From Candidula unifasciata (taxonomy: Eukaryota > Mollusca > Gastropoda > Stylommatophora > Geomitridae), in NCBI GenBank assembly GCA_905116865.2, contig CAJHNH020002054.1:15001-79000 (forward strand): a stretch of 64,000 nucleotides of DNA, given 5' to 3'. How positions within the stretch are numbered: position 1 is the first letter of the stretch; each line of letters opens with the position of its first letter. Positions 32,898 through 43,250 of this stretch are shown piece by piece. Both the position numbers and the translations under genes were made by a program. Under the pieces are notes generated by a model, which had not been told where the DNA came from, made no database searches, and worked only from the letters and a program-made list of their open reading frames with translations.

Positions 32898-34999
32898 TGT
32901 GACGACACGCTAGGTGACTTCAGAATGTCTTTCCTCAACCTACTTTTATTTCTATGTATTTTAAAGTATACAGAAAAATATGGTTTTGGATACATCCCTA
33001 ATCTAAGTAAGGCGACGCGAACAAACATTTAATTCTCCTGGACTGCTGGTGATTTCAAACACTGAGACTTTTTCCCAGATGTAAAGTGTTAAGGTACAGA
33101 GATAAGACTGACTAGCTCAGACTTAGTGGCTGGAGATTTTCACGCCATCTGATGGTTGTCAGATAATTATCTCCTAGTCAGACCTTTAGGACCAGATAAC
33201 CCAGGCTAATTGTGATTATCTCCCCCTGAGGTTACCTAACTTGAATGCAATTTAGACGGCCAGTATTGACATGGTCTGATAAAAGTGATGGCAGGTTGAA
33301 GTAGGCTGGAGTTGTGACTTTGTTTATTAGCTCTGGTCAGCTTGAGCAACCAGGAGAATGTAGCCGTGGGAACGCAAACAATTGTAGTACAGTCACTGAC
33401 TGACAGCAAATAGACTTACCCACGGGGAGGAGCTGTGACATCCTTGAATGAGAGTGGTTTTAGGAGTAATGTAGGAGGAGTTTAGAAGATATTATATAAA
33501 TCGTCAACTCTAGGACTGGGAATGAGACTGTGCCATTAGAACACTATCTGTTGGGCTTAAAACCTAAGCTTGAGACAGCACTTTTGGCATTGTGGTTTCA
33601 TTCTCCAGGTAAGGGAAATTAGTTTCAAAACCTGTATTTCCTGATAGAAATCTAACTGTCTTTTTGCTCAAGTGTGTGTCTTCATCACTTTGTAGTACCC
33701 CTTAGCGGACATTTCTCCATTCTCATAGGGCACTGTCACATTGCTTTATATCGTAATTAATATTATCATAAATGTTTTTTCGTGCACATGTGTTTCAATG
33801 TTGTATAACTGAAAGGTTGATGTTACCATTGAAATATAATGAACTATCAGAATTTTCTGAAACCACAAGCGTGAAGATAGCATTGGCAGTCTTTTCACGT
33901 GTGGTTAATTTGAAGCTCTATTACATACAGCTAACACACTGAAATGTGTTTACTCACGGGAGGCTATTGCGAAGATTGATCCCGGAGAGTAAATCCCTGA
34001 GATTTGTTATTTGATTCGCCTCAGAAATATTGTTAGCATTCTGGGCGCGTCCATTGTTCCAAGCATGGATTCCAGAACTTGTTCTGTCTAACTGATTGTC
34101 ATTTTGAGTCTGTACGAGAGATGACATCAGACATAGAAGACTTGACTATCATTACAAGACGTGAGTAGAGGGAGGCAGGAACATTTAACGGCTTGAATGT
34201 GAGACATAAGCCCTTCCAAACTGGACAGGAGTGAATGTGAAAATAAGGGAGAGATGAAATGTTTTATTTAAATAAACATGTTTGATGTTATTATAATATA
34301 AATGCTTAGTGTACATCTAGATTAGATACTACACATATGCGCGTGTTTCTTTATCACAGTTCCCACATTAATAGGGACTAGTAGGCATCCATTTTTTGCC
34401 GACCGTAGAGTGTAACGACCTGCTTGAAGCAGTGAGGACGACAAACTGGAAAAGAATAGGGAGGGTCTCAAGCTGAGAACTGTCCAAAGTTATTTCTCCA
34501 ACTAGGAGTTAAGTATATTAATTCCATCAATAACACCATCTTCACTCTACTAGCATAAACCAGTTCATGTTATTTTTGGTTAGATTTATTCAATAAATCT
34601 TGTTCATGTTATAAAATAGTTGAGTAAATTGTGTACTAAGGTTCAAGTGTCTTTGTGCATATTGGTTTACTTCAGCTGACAAATATTTAAATCACTTGAT
34701 AGGGGCTTTTTAGTAATGCCAGGTGAGGAGAAAGTCGGAGGGGTTAACTGTGTATCTTTACAATATCACAGTGGGTTTATTCTGATATCTATCTATCCCT
34801 TCTCCTACTCGTGTGGATTCAAGTACAGCAACTTTCATTTAATGGAACGAGCCATTCGCTGTTTTCTTGGCTATCCAGGACCGTCTTCGATCACCATAGC
34901 CTAGATAGATAGTCCATTTTCTCACGTGGGTGGGCACTGTTAAGGTTCAAACCCACACCCTCACTATATCAGTGTATTTACCCACGTGGGCTCGCGACA
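32898..34999 (+). mobile_element. Solo-LTR-like element, 2.1 kb, with 5-bp target duplication
   Basis: Starts TGTGACGACACGC and ends GGGCTCGCGACA, so it has TG...CA ends with short imperfect inverted repeats. The 5-bp direct repeat GTATG flanks it (32893-32897 and 35000-35004). Removing it and one GTATG restores the 19-bp satellite without a gap. Inside are a TATA-like TATATAA near 33493-33500 and AATAAA signals near 34270 and 34592. I saw no gag or pol and no long internal direct repeat, so a solo LTR left after recombination is the simplest reading. An unusual non-autonomous element is the alternative. Confidence 0.75.
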
Positions 35000-35738
35000 G
35001 TATGAAAGTTAGACTATAGTATGATGATCACACTAAACGTTTGAAGGTTACTTTATAATATGAAAATTAACCTGTAGTATAAAAATTAAACTATTGGACG
35101 AAAGTTCATCTATTGTATGAACATTATACTGTAGAACGAAAATTACCCTACAGTGTGAAAAATATACTATTGTATAAAAGTTACACTGTAGTATGAAAGT
35201 TACATTACAGCATAAAAGTTTCACTATTAAAGTCTAACTATTGTATGAAAATTACAATATGGTTCAAAATTACTTCACAGTACGAAAATTACACTGTATG
35301 ACACCTGCGCTATAGTATGAAAGTCATTCTATAGTATTAAAGTTTGATTATAGTAATAAATTTACGCTATAATTATAAAGGTTACACTATAGTTTGAAAA
35401 TAACAGTATAGTATAAAAATTACACTATAGCTTGAAAATTACACAATAGTATAAAAGTTGCACGATAGTATGAAAGTTACATAATAGTATGACAATTATG
35501 CTAAAGTATGGAAGTTAGAATATAGTATAAAAGTTACGCTATATTATGAAAGTTACACTACAGTATGAAAGTTAGATTACAGCATAAAATGTATGCTATA
35601 ATACAAATTTCACTATAGTATACAAATTACGCTATATCCTGAAAGTTACACAATAGTAAACAAGTTAGAGTGTAGTAGGAAAGTTATACAAGTATAAAAG
35701 TTACATACAGTATGAAATTAAAACTGAAGTTAAAGTCT
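35000..35738. repeat. 19-bp satellite, right block
   Basis: Continuation of the array broken by the solo-LTR-like element. Same monomers (AGTATGAAAGTTACACTAT and variants), strongly diverged towards the right end. Confidence 0.9.
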
Positions 35739-36395
35739 AGAAGATCGACTGCATTGCACCGTGTTTTATCCCATATACTCGCTGTCTTCTTAAATGACCG
35801 AACCGGCTGCCGAGAGGGTCGCACAAAGCACGAGCTCTGTAGATCCAGCGATTGACATCTACTTCCTTCTATAGGCGCCGATCAGTGCAGGTCTATTTGT
35901 TTATTTATTATTTTTTGTTTCTGGGGCTGCAGAAATTCCCAACCTCTTTGTTTCTGTGTATTAGGTGCCAGACCGGAAGAATGGTTTCTATGAAAAGATA
36001 CTGGGCGAGGTGAAGAATAAAAAGAAGTCTATAGCTTTAAAAAGGGGAATGCGGACGAAATGACTACAGTTGATAGCATTTTCCAAGTGCATGCTTTAGC
36101 TTCTTCCCATTAAAGTGCACAGCTTGTTGAAATTCCTTAGTACAAAGAGTGTACTTAATAATTCAGCAAAAAATTCCCCCGAGGTCTCAAGAGATGGGAT
36201 TTACAGACGAGTTCTTGCCGACTTTAGATACGACAGAAAGGTGTTATTATCGTACGAATTGTTTTCTAGCGCTACAGAGCTAGATGTGGTGAACCGTTAT
36301 CGATCTTTACATAGTGAAGTACGTGATAAGATATGCAAATATACTTACACACACAAACACACACACTCACACGCACACACAAATATGTATATATA
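35739..36395. other. Unassigned stretch with a 93-codon frame
   Basis: A plus frame (36115-36396) begins MHSLLKFLSTKSVLNN and ends in the CA repeat. No domain recognised; upstream frames are also partly open but broken. It could be a decayed exon or transposon piece, but I cannot assign it. Confidence 0.4.
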
Positions 36396-36639
36396 AAGAC
36401 CCTTTTCCACGCCTTTAGGACGTAATGGGTATATAGGGCTAGACCTATATTTTATAAACCAACGGCACAAGATGGGTAATGTGGTCAGCATCACACCGGC
36501 CGCCTTTACTTTCCAGGACTGCACCTGGTACCTACTCAAGGTTGGGTCATTGTTGAAAAAAGTTCGGCTCCGCTAGGGAGCGAACCCACGACCTTCAGAT
36601 CCGCAGGCGAGCATCTAGCTGCTACAATACGGTGACTCC

Positions 36640-36641
<2 letters not shown>
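36396..36641 (-). mobile_element. SINE group B, full head (copy 5)
   Basis: The minus strand begins with the tRNA-like head: AGCAGCTAGATGCTCGCCTG (A box), CGGATCTGAAGGTCGTGGGT and the B box GGGTTCGCTCCCTAGC. The body and the 3' end GGCGTGGAAAAGGGTC follow. CA/TA repeats flank both sides. Confidence 0.9.
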
Positions 36642-36684
<43 letters not shown>

Positions 36685-36685
36685 C
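36642..36685. repeat. (CA)n(TA)n microsatellite
   Basis: CA run followed by TA run, next to the head of SINE copy 5. Confidence 0.95.
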
Positions 36686-37000
36686 ACCAACGATTAGTAT
36701 TCCCTCACTTTGACTAAACGTGAATGAAACATACTGATAAAAGAGGTCCTTACTTATTTGTGCTGCGTTGTTTTATTACGAAATATCTATGCAAATAGTT
36801 TTATTCATCTTCCATGCATCTGCTTTGCTGTGTTGACGTTTGCATCGTTCAGTAGACCAGGAGTGGTAGCCACAATAGGAGATGGCTGCAACAGATTTCC
36901 AAATCGCCTTGTCTCTTTCCCTGGATGTTACATTCTTTAAGGCTATTCTTCGTTGATGTCTTGATTATTATCTTGTAGTTTCTATAAGAAATCATGAAAG
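36686..37000. other. Unassigned stretch
   Basis: No gene recognised; the 60-codon frames are chance. Confidence 0.5.
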
Positions 37001-37157
37001 AAAGACACACACACATACACACACACACACACATATAAACACACACACACACTCACACATACATACATACACTCATTCATTCCCATAATACACTCTCATA
37101 CATACGCACACATACACTCACGTACATACCCACACACATAATCTTATACATACATAT
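37001..37157. repeat. CA / ACAT-rich repeat
   Basis: Imperfect CA, ACATACAT and CACTCA words. Confidence 0.9.
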
Positions 37158-37345
37158 GCCCTGCTCTCTAGCGTAGTTGCCTAAACCGGATTGCGTGGAG
37201 ACCGGGTGATGAACTCCTTGTGGTCCGGATTCAATCCCGGGGGTAGGCAGGAAAGCCACATTTTCTCCCAGATTTACGGTATTTACAATGGAATCGAGCC
37301 TAAGGGTTAACAACTCATGGCTTCTGGATACTAAAACAAACATAC
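37158..37345 (+). mobile_element. tRNA-derived SINE with ATAC tail
   Basis: The head has TAGCGTAGTTGCC (A-box-like) and a clear B box GGATTCAATCCCGGG about 50 bp downstream. The body ends AAAACAAACATACATACATA, running into an (ATAC)n tract. The body differs from groups A, B, D and G. Single copy in this window. Confidence 0.6.
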
Positions 37346-37560
37346 ATACATACACATTGATACCCACACATGCATACATACACGTACATATACATGCACA
37401 CCCATTAACACACGGGCGATCATATATACACAATCATACAGACTCAAGTATACACACATACAGGTTTATTCTTACGTACCCATACATACACACACACACA
37501 CACACACACAGTCATATAAATACACACACTTATAAATACACATATATACTAGGTAATATC
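37346..37560. repeat. ATAC / CA repeat after SINE tail
   Basis: ACATACATACAC words, then (CA)n near 37489-37510. It likely expanded from the SINE tail. A 201-codon His/Thr-rich frame crossing it is an artefact. Confidence 0.9.
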
Positions 37561-37798
37561 ACAATCATAAATACTACACACAAAGCATGCACCAGCACGC
37601 GTGAATACCCACACATAGACCCACACTCATATCTACTATTCCGGGGCTTCACTTCTAATGCAAATATTTTTTTCGTTGTCCATTTTTCTGTGCAATATTG
37701 TAGTATGGGACATTTGACAATGCTCAGTTTCAATGTTTTGTTTCTTGCAATAAAGGTTCACTTTTTCCTCATGATGTCGCAAATATCTTTGACTACTT

Positions 37799-37962
37799 GC
37801 AGCCTAAAATGGGTACCAGGATGGCTGTCCTGGGGAAGTAAAGACGGCCGGCGTAATGCTGAGCACATTACCCACCTAGTGCCGATGGTCTGAAAAAAAT
37901 ATCGGTGCTCTTCCTATCTACCCGATGCGCTTAAAGGCATGACAAGGGATCTTTACTTACTT
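37799..37962 (+). mobile_element. SINE group A, 5'-truncated (copy 4)
   Basis: CAGCCTAAAATGGGTACCAG, GTAAAGACGGCCGGCGTAAT, then GATGCGCTTAAAGGCATGAC and the 3' end. The head is absent, with truncation at the shared CCCAGCCT motif. Confidence 0.9.
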
Positions 37963-37984
37963 GCAATCTAAAGTCGGGAAATAG

Positions 37985-38265
37985 GAACCAGCGTCATTGC
38001 ACACGGTTATAAACCATAAGTGCTCTGCCACCAGTACGGACAGCTGATAAGAAACTGCCCGCCTGTGTCACCGTCCGCACGTAACTCCGTAGCTACAGCG
38101 ACGTTCCTCAATTCACCTCAGAGTGTCACTCTGGTACCCATTTTCTAGAGGCTGGGTGAACCCCGGGAACCGCCCGGTTTCGAACACCGACCTTGGCTGC
38201 AGCGAGTCGCAGCTGGATTTGAAAGCGAGCTTCCTATCGAGTGCGCTAACGAGGCTCTTTACTTG
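37985..38265 (-). mobile_element. SINE group G, near full length (copy 2)
   Basis: Read on the minus strand: GAGCCTCGTTAGCGCACTCG (A box), TCGATAGGAAGC, then a B box GGTGTTCGAAACCGGGC about 65 bp on. CACCCAGCCTCTAGAAAATG and GGGTACCAGAGTGAC follow, which is the same body motif as groups A and B. The 3' half is different. A third head type therefore joins the shared motif. Confidence 0.8.
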
Positions 38266-38324
38266 CAATCTATTGAACCACAAAGCGTGCTCAGGAGGGC
38301 GGAGGCAGGTTTTCTTCGAACGAA

Positions 38325-38985
38325 TATTGCCTGTTGAATGAAGAATTGACATCACAGCACTCGGGACACCCCCATAAACGCGCGGTCTTCATCTTCAGCA
38401 GCAAGTGAAGAGTTAAATTTCCGATGGTGCCAATATCTGTCTGATTGTATATCTGACTTGCCTTTTCTCTGAGTGTCGAGCGTCGGCCACATCCCCGTGT
38501 AATTCCTCGCAGTGCCATTCTTTTCAGACCATAATGATCTGTCTGTGCCTCGGCACTGTTCACTCTCTCTCACAACATCCAACTTTTCATACACCAGTTC
38601 ACCAAGTGGTGCAGAACCGGTCAGTCTATCTGTCTGCTTATTTCACAATAACCGGCATGACCTGGAGAAAATATCCAAATGATGCTAACTACCCGGGACC
38701 TCTAAAGTGATGCTTGCCACTCTGCACGCAGCATGCTTACCTCCACCTTTCTCAGCATGTTCTGTGAGTCAGTTACAATGACGGCATGTGGGTACAGCTG
38801 ATTCTCAAGCCTGCGGAAGGCAGCAGTGACTACCTCCACCTCCATTCTCAAACTAAACGTTGTGATATCATATGTCAGGATTTGTTGCACCAAGCGACGT
38901 CCATTCACCTTCGTTATGAACCCTCATGCACTTCGTCTGCCCCTCAACACAGAGCCATCTTCAATGAAAACCGTCGCATCAGTCC
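38325..38985 (-). pseudogene. Jockey-like LINE: RNase H and C-terminal relic (copy 2)
   Basis: The minus strand shows, in order: VFIEDGSVLRGRRSA (first RNase H acidic residue), VNGRRLVQQ, SLRMEVEVVTAAF (the glutamate), HAVIVTDSQNMLRK (the TDS aspartate), AEWQASL, then WIFSPGHAG. The last normally reads W.PGH.G with the RNase H histidine. It continues with GITRGCGRRSTLREKASQIY, NQTDIGTIGNLTLHLLL and LWGCPECCDVNSSF. Stops and frameshifts break it. RNase H would remove the RNA template during target-primed reverse transcription, but this copy is dead. Confidence 0.82.
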
Positions 38986-39327
38986 AGAGGTCGCATATGG
39001 TGAGAGTCACGTGGATGTTTTGCCTGGGACATTCAGATGTGCCTGTGGATGAGCAGAGAGGTAGGGCTGGGCTGGCCTCACTGAAGAAGAAAATTGTGAG
39101 AGGGGGGGGGGGGGGGGAGCGTACAATCTCTGCACCAGGCAGAGGTGATCTCTCGCCTGTGGGGTGAAGTAACCAGTACTATACAAGATATTGAAAAACC
39201 CCACATGGATGTTATTTTGCAGCGGAGAGTGTCTGTGTACTCTGGGCGCCAAATATTGTACACCAGCCAATTGTGCATCAACAAATAAAACAAAGCAGCC
39301 GAATGCGCATGAACAAACAGAAATATG

Positions 39328-39690
39328 CCACACACACACACACACACACACACACCCACATACACACCCACACCCCCCCACACACAAACACACACACCCA
39401 CACACACCCACACATCCACACATCCACACACCCACACACACCCACACACATCCCCCACACCCCCACACACACCCACACACACCCAGACAAAAGCACACAC
39501 ACCCAGACAAAAGCACACACACCCACACAAAAGCACACACACCCACACAAAAGCACACACACCCACACAAAAGCACACACCCACACAAAAGCACACACAC
39601 CCACACAAAAGCACACACAAGAAGACCACACAAAAGCACACACAAGAAGACCACACAAAAGCACACACAAGAAGACCACACAAAAGCACA
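39328..39690. repeat. CA array with nested 20-bp and 25-bp minisatellites
   Basis: (CA)n, then ACACCC words, then a 20-bp unit (AAAAGCACACACACCCACAC) repeated about six times, then a 25-bp unit with AAGAAGACCACAC repeated three times. His/Thr-rich and Cys/Val-rich open frames of up to 224 codons on both strands are artefacts. Confidence 0.96.
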
Positions 39691-39714
39691 CTTACACCCT
39701 TTGAAATAGACGAC

Positions 39715-39945
39715 TGTCCAGACAGCTGGGGATTTCCCCTGGATTCCCCCTATTTGGGGTTACTAAATAATAAAGCACCCCTCTCTGTACTCCGCGGAAA
39801 GGCAAGACAAGTTGTTAACCAGATAGCGGTTCTTATCCCTCTTCACTGGGTGTTGAGGAGGCAGAGGGAGCTCTAATGTGGGCTATCCTGAATGCTGTGA
39901 TGTCGAATCTTTACCCAGAGGAACCCACATACTGCACTTTCTTCT
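39715..39945 (+). pseudogene. Jockey-like LINE C-terminal end (copy 4)
   Basis: APLSVLRGKARQVVNQIAVL then HWVLRRQREL, followed after a shift by YPECCDVES. It parallels STLREKASQIYNQ and CPECCDV of copy 2, on the opposite strand. Confidence 0.7.
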
Positions 39946-40505
39946 GCTATGATAATTTTTTACATGTCGAATATATGCTCTAGAATCTGTCCCATTTAAT
40001 GTGGAATTTATTATTGGCCTTTCCTTTCTATTGATAATTATGAACATGTTCAGTTTGCTACTTTTGATTAATTAATTAATTTTGGCTTACATACAGATAT
40101 TATCGCTTTATTCACATAACGTGCTGTTGTGACAGCTTTGAGAATTCCGTTATTCTAAATCTTTGCTTAAATAAATCCTCCTGGGAACCGTTTATCCAAC
40201 ATAAGTGCTACACCGTTGTGCCCATTCATGACCTCTGAATGTATTATAAGGTAATCAACGAGTTTGCGGTCTTCTTTCTCTAGACATCTGAATTCACATA
40301 AGAGTGAAATCACAAAGCTTATATTGCCAGATGGGGTTGTGAAGTATGTGCCTTTATATTTTTAGACCATGGCAAAGTGCGGTGGAGTAGACAGTCCCTC
40401 TCTTTCCCATGCATTTTATAGAATATCCTGGAAAAAATTTGGAAATCATTATGTAGAACAACACAACAGACGTTCTAATTTAGAAAACATATACCACTGA
40501 TGAAG
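39946..40505. other. Unassigned stretch
   Basis: No gene or repeat recognised. Confidence 0.5.
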
Positions 40506-41124
40506 GTCGAGTTGTGCTGCTGTACTAGTAAAGGATTACTAAAGACAATTCTATAGCACTCCTTTAGGTTGAGTTGTGCTGCTGTACTAGTACAGGATTA
40601 CTAAAGACAATTCTATAGCACCCGTTTAGGTTGAGTTGTGCTGCTGTACTAGGAAAGGATTACTAAAGACAATTCTATAGCACCCCTTTAGGTTGAGTTG
40701 GGCTGCTGTACTAATAAAGGATTACTAAAGACAATTCTATAGCACCCCTTTAGGTTGAGTTGTGCTGCTGTACTAGGAAAGGATTACTAAAGACAATTCT
40801 ATAGCACCCCTTTAGGTTGAGTTGTGCTGCTGTACTAGGAAAGGATTACTAAAGACAATTCTATAGCACCCCTTTAGGTTGAGTTGGGCTGCTGTACTAG
40901 GAAAGGATTACTAAAGACAATTCTATAGCACCCCTTTAGGTTGAGTTGTGCTGCTGTACTAGGAAAGAATTACTAAAGACAATATTATAGCATCCCTTTA
41001 GGTTGAGTTGGGCTGCTGTACTAGGAAAGGATTACTAAAGACAATTCTATAGCACCCCTTTAGGTTGAGTTGAGCTGCTGTACTAGTACAGGATTACTAA
41101 AGACAATTCTATAGCACCCCTTTA
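40506..41124. repeat. 62-bp tandem array, ten copies
   Basis: The unit contains GTGCTGCTGTACTAGGAAAG, GATTACTAAAGACAATTCTA and TAGCACCCCTTTAGG. Units are very similar, so the array is young or homogenised. It ends within a unit where SINE copy 6 begins. Confidence 0.97.
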
Positions 41125-41128
41125 GCAG

Positions 41129-41875
41129 CAATATTTTTTTCAAAATGACACTGGCTACCAGCCCAATCAAACCTTAAATAGATACCATGTGAAGTCTGGG
41201 GAAGTAAAGGCGGCTGGCGTGATGTCGACCACATGGCCCACCGACTGGTATTTAAATATACGTCTAGCCCTATATACCCAGTACTCCCGGTTAAAATGGA
41301 CGTTAGGCAGCGGCTCTGTTCGAAGCGGACGCACATTTTTTTGCTTCTGCCGGACGGTGGCTGATGCATTTTTGCTCAATTTGTAGACTGGATATAGTTT
41401 CCAACTTCTGAGTTGAATGCATGGCGTGACACTGTGAGCTGCGGATTTCATTTGGAACGTTTTTTCGACTGTGACCATCGTGGTGGTGTGAATTGTAGAT
41501 TCAGAAAATGGCGCGCTGCTTGTCGTGCAATGTTGGTGGTGCCCGTATGTGATTAAAATTGATCGCGTGGGCAACTGCTGATCTGTTGGCGACTTCTGCT
41601 ATAATCATTGATGAACTGCATTTCGAATGTTGACTGTTTGTGTTAGCACTTCGGATGGCTATCGTATGCTTTAATGCGAGTGTATGCTAGATATGCTGAG
41701 ACAGCAGTCTGTCAATCTTTCCACAAGGGACTGTGATAAACATTCTGTGTGTTTTTCGTTGGCACAGGAGCGGAGCAAAGATGAGGTGACCCGTTTGCTA
41801 TGATGCTGAAACTAATACTACCAGACTACCAGACTCAGTACTCCCGAAGGCGTGGGAAAAAGGGTCCTTTACTTT
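41129..41875 (+). mobile_element. SINE group B split by a LINE 3' fragment (copy 6)
   Basis: The SINE body runs 41129-41289 (TTTCAAAATGACACTGGC, AAGTAAAGGCGGCTGGCGTG, GTCTAGCCCTATATACCC). It resumes at 41847 with AAGGCGTGGGAAAAAGGGTC and CTTTAC. The two halves are separated by a 546-bp insert flanked by the 11-bp repeat CAGTACTCCCG. Confidence 0.88.
41290..41835 (+). mobile_element. 5'-truncated LINE 3' fragment inserted in a SINE
   Basis: A 546-bp insert between exact copies of CAGTACTCCCG (41279-41289 and 41836-41846). Its 3' part GAGCGGAGCAAAGATGAGGT, GACCCGTTTGCTATGATG matches the fragment at 25565. It ends in a short CTACCAGA repeat tail. An 11-bp duplication, a 3' repeat tail and no tRNA head suit target-primed insertion of a 5'-truncated LINE. 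A minus-strand open frame (41167-41574) crosses the junction and is not a gene. Confidence 0.65.
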
Positions 41876-41974
41876 AAAGAAAAAAAGTATGTAAAATATG
41901 TATATTGTGCTTGCATTGAAAAAATGGGAGGGGGTAGGGAGGGAGGGTATAGACAACTCCGTATAATAATATAA

Positions 41975-42270
41975 GGCTGAGGTCACTTAGGATCACGAGA
42001 CACTTGTTAAAATAGTTTGCAATGTGGCTTGTAACCGGAGACAAAACCTCTTCTAGATATGTCGTATTGTTATGTTATCACAATCAACGTCACTGCACAC
42101 TGGGTATTCCCATGCGTGCTCAGTCCTCCCATGCAGCAGCCACTCCAAAGTACTTATACTGATTGCTCCCTTGAGAAGCTAGTTATATTGTTTCCTATCT
42201 CGGCCTCGAAGACGACCTAAACGCGCTTCCCTGTGCTTTACTCCCGTGTCACGCAATTGTGTTAGTGTCA
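41975..42270 (+). repeat. Interspersed repeat I (copy 2)
   Basis: Shares TTATCACAATCAACGTCACT, CCATGCGTGCTCAGTCCTCC and the downstream region with the copy at 50037. Possibly a tRNA-headed SINE. It abuts the end of a LINE relic. Confidence 0.65.
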
Positions 42271-42284
42271 ATGGTTACTCATTA

Positions 42285-43250
42285 TCCATTAGCCTAGTTC
42301 GTACAGCGTTGACGATATCTGCTCTGTCCATGCTTCCAACCACATGCCTTAGTGCAGTGCTCTCCAGTTGGTCCGCTCGCTCATTTCCCTTTACGCCCGC
42401 ATTACCAGGTATGTAGATCCAGGTGGGGGAGGTTAAGGGCGATTTACAAATTCTTTCTACCTATTCCTATACCTGTTGCTAACTTCTGGACCTTGTTCAT
42501 GAAGTCTGATACAGTTACTGTCTGTGTGGCAGTTTGCTCGTATACCCATGCTAATGCGCTAGAAGCAGCGGCTATTTCTATGGTTATGCTTGACGTGGTT
42601 GTCTGGTAAGCGCCGCTGTCCTCCTGTATTGTTTCCCCCATTCTTTGCGCTGTGTATGCCCATGCTGACCTTAATCCGCGCTGCACGGATCAATCTGTGT
42701 AAATGAAGATTTCTTCTTGGTCATATTGCTGATCAATAAGTTCCCTTACCTCTGTGTCTACGGCCGCATGAATTTGATCCCTGCAGTACCTTCCGAGTGT
42801 GATGACAACCATAGAAATGCCATGCGTGTTAACTGGTGTATTCGTCTAAGTATGACTTTTTCTGCGTCGCATAAGTATGACATCCATCTGTCAAATGTCA
42901 TGCGTAGGTTTTTCATGGGGTCCATTCTTTTGATGTCCACGCCACACATGCTTACGACTGGCGTTGGTGTACTGACGATGTAGGTATTCAGAGAAAACCA
43001 TGTTAAGGAGGCTTCGGACGGGTTCACTTGAGCTCTTGATTCCTGGCATCACTCACTAAGTCTGTCTAGTTCGTGTTGTATATTGGTTGTAATTTCGTGC
43101 CTGTTTTTACCTCGACGGTACACAAGGATATCATCTATATACGACACGGTTCTTCTGCCTAGGCCCACTCTTTGTCCACTCGTGACTCCTGCTGTGCTCA
43201 CTTGTCGCTCTATGCGACTTGAATCTTTTGCAAATCAATTTCATTTCTAT
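42285..43250 (-). pseudogene. Jockey-like LINE: RT palm to RNase H relic (copy 1)
   Basis: On the minus strand: GVTSGQRVGLGRRTVSYIDD then ILVYRRGKNRHEI, where YIDD stands for the RT catalytic YADD box. Then come NPSEASLTWFSLN, VSMCGVDIKRMDPMKNLRMT (the RT thumb region) and EEIFIYTD, a stop in place of G, SVQRGLRSAWAYTA. Next are EDSGAYQTTTSSITIEIAAA and TVTVSDFMNKVQKL of RNase H, and finally YIPGNAGVKGNERADQLEST. Thus RT, linker and RNase H occur in the canonical order, broken by stops and shifts. It is the longest Jockey-like copy here. Confidence 0.85.

Noticed and set aside
34716..34904. 62-codon frame inside the solo-LTR-like element
   Set aside because: Too short and without retroviral or retrotransposon protein features.
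36115..36396. 93-codon frame MHSLLKFLSTKSVLNN...
   Set aside because: No recognised domain, and its end is encoded by a CA repeat. I left it as unassigned and did not call a gene.
39007..39876. Cys/Val-rich and His/Thr-rich frames up to 224 codons
   Set aside because: Products of the CA minisatellite on both strands.
41167..41574. 135-codon minus-strand frame
   Set aside because: It crosses the junction between a SINE and a LINE fragment insert, so it cannot be an old gene.
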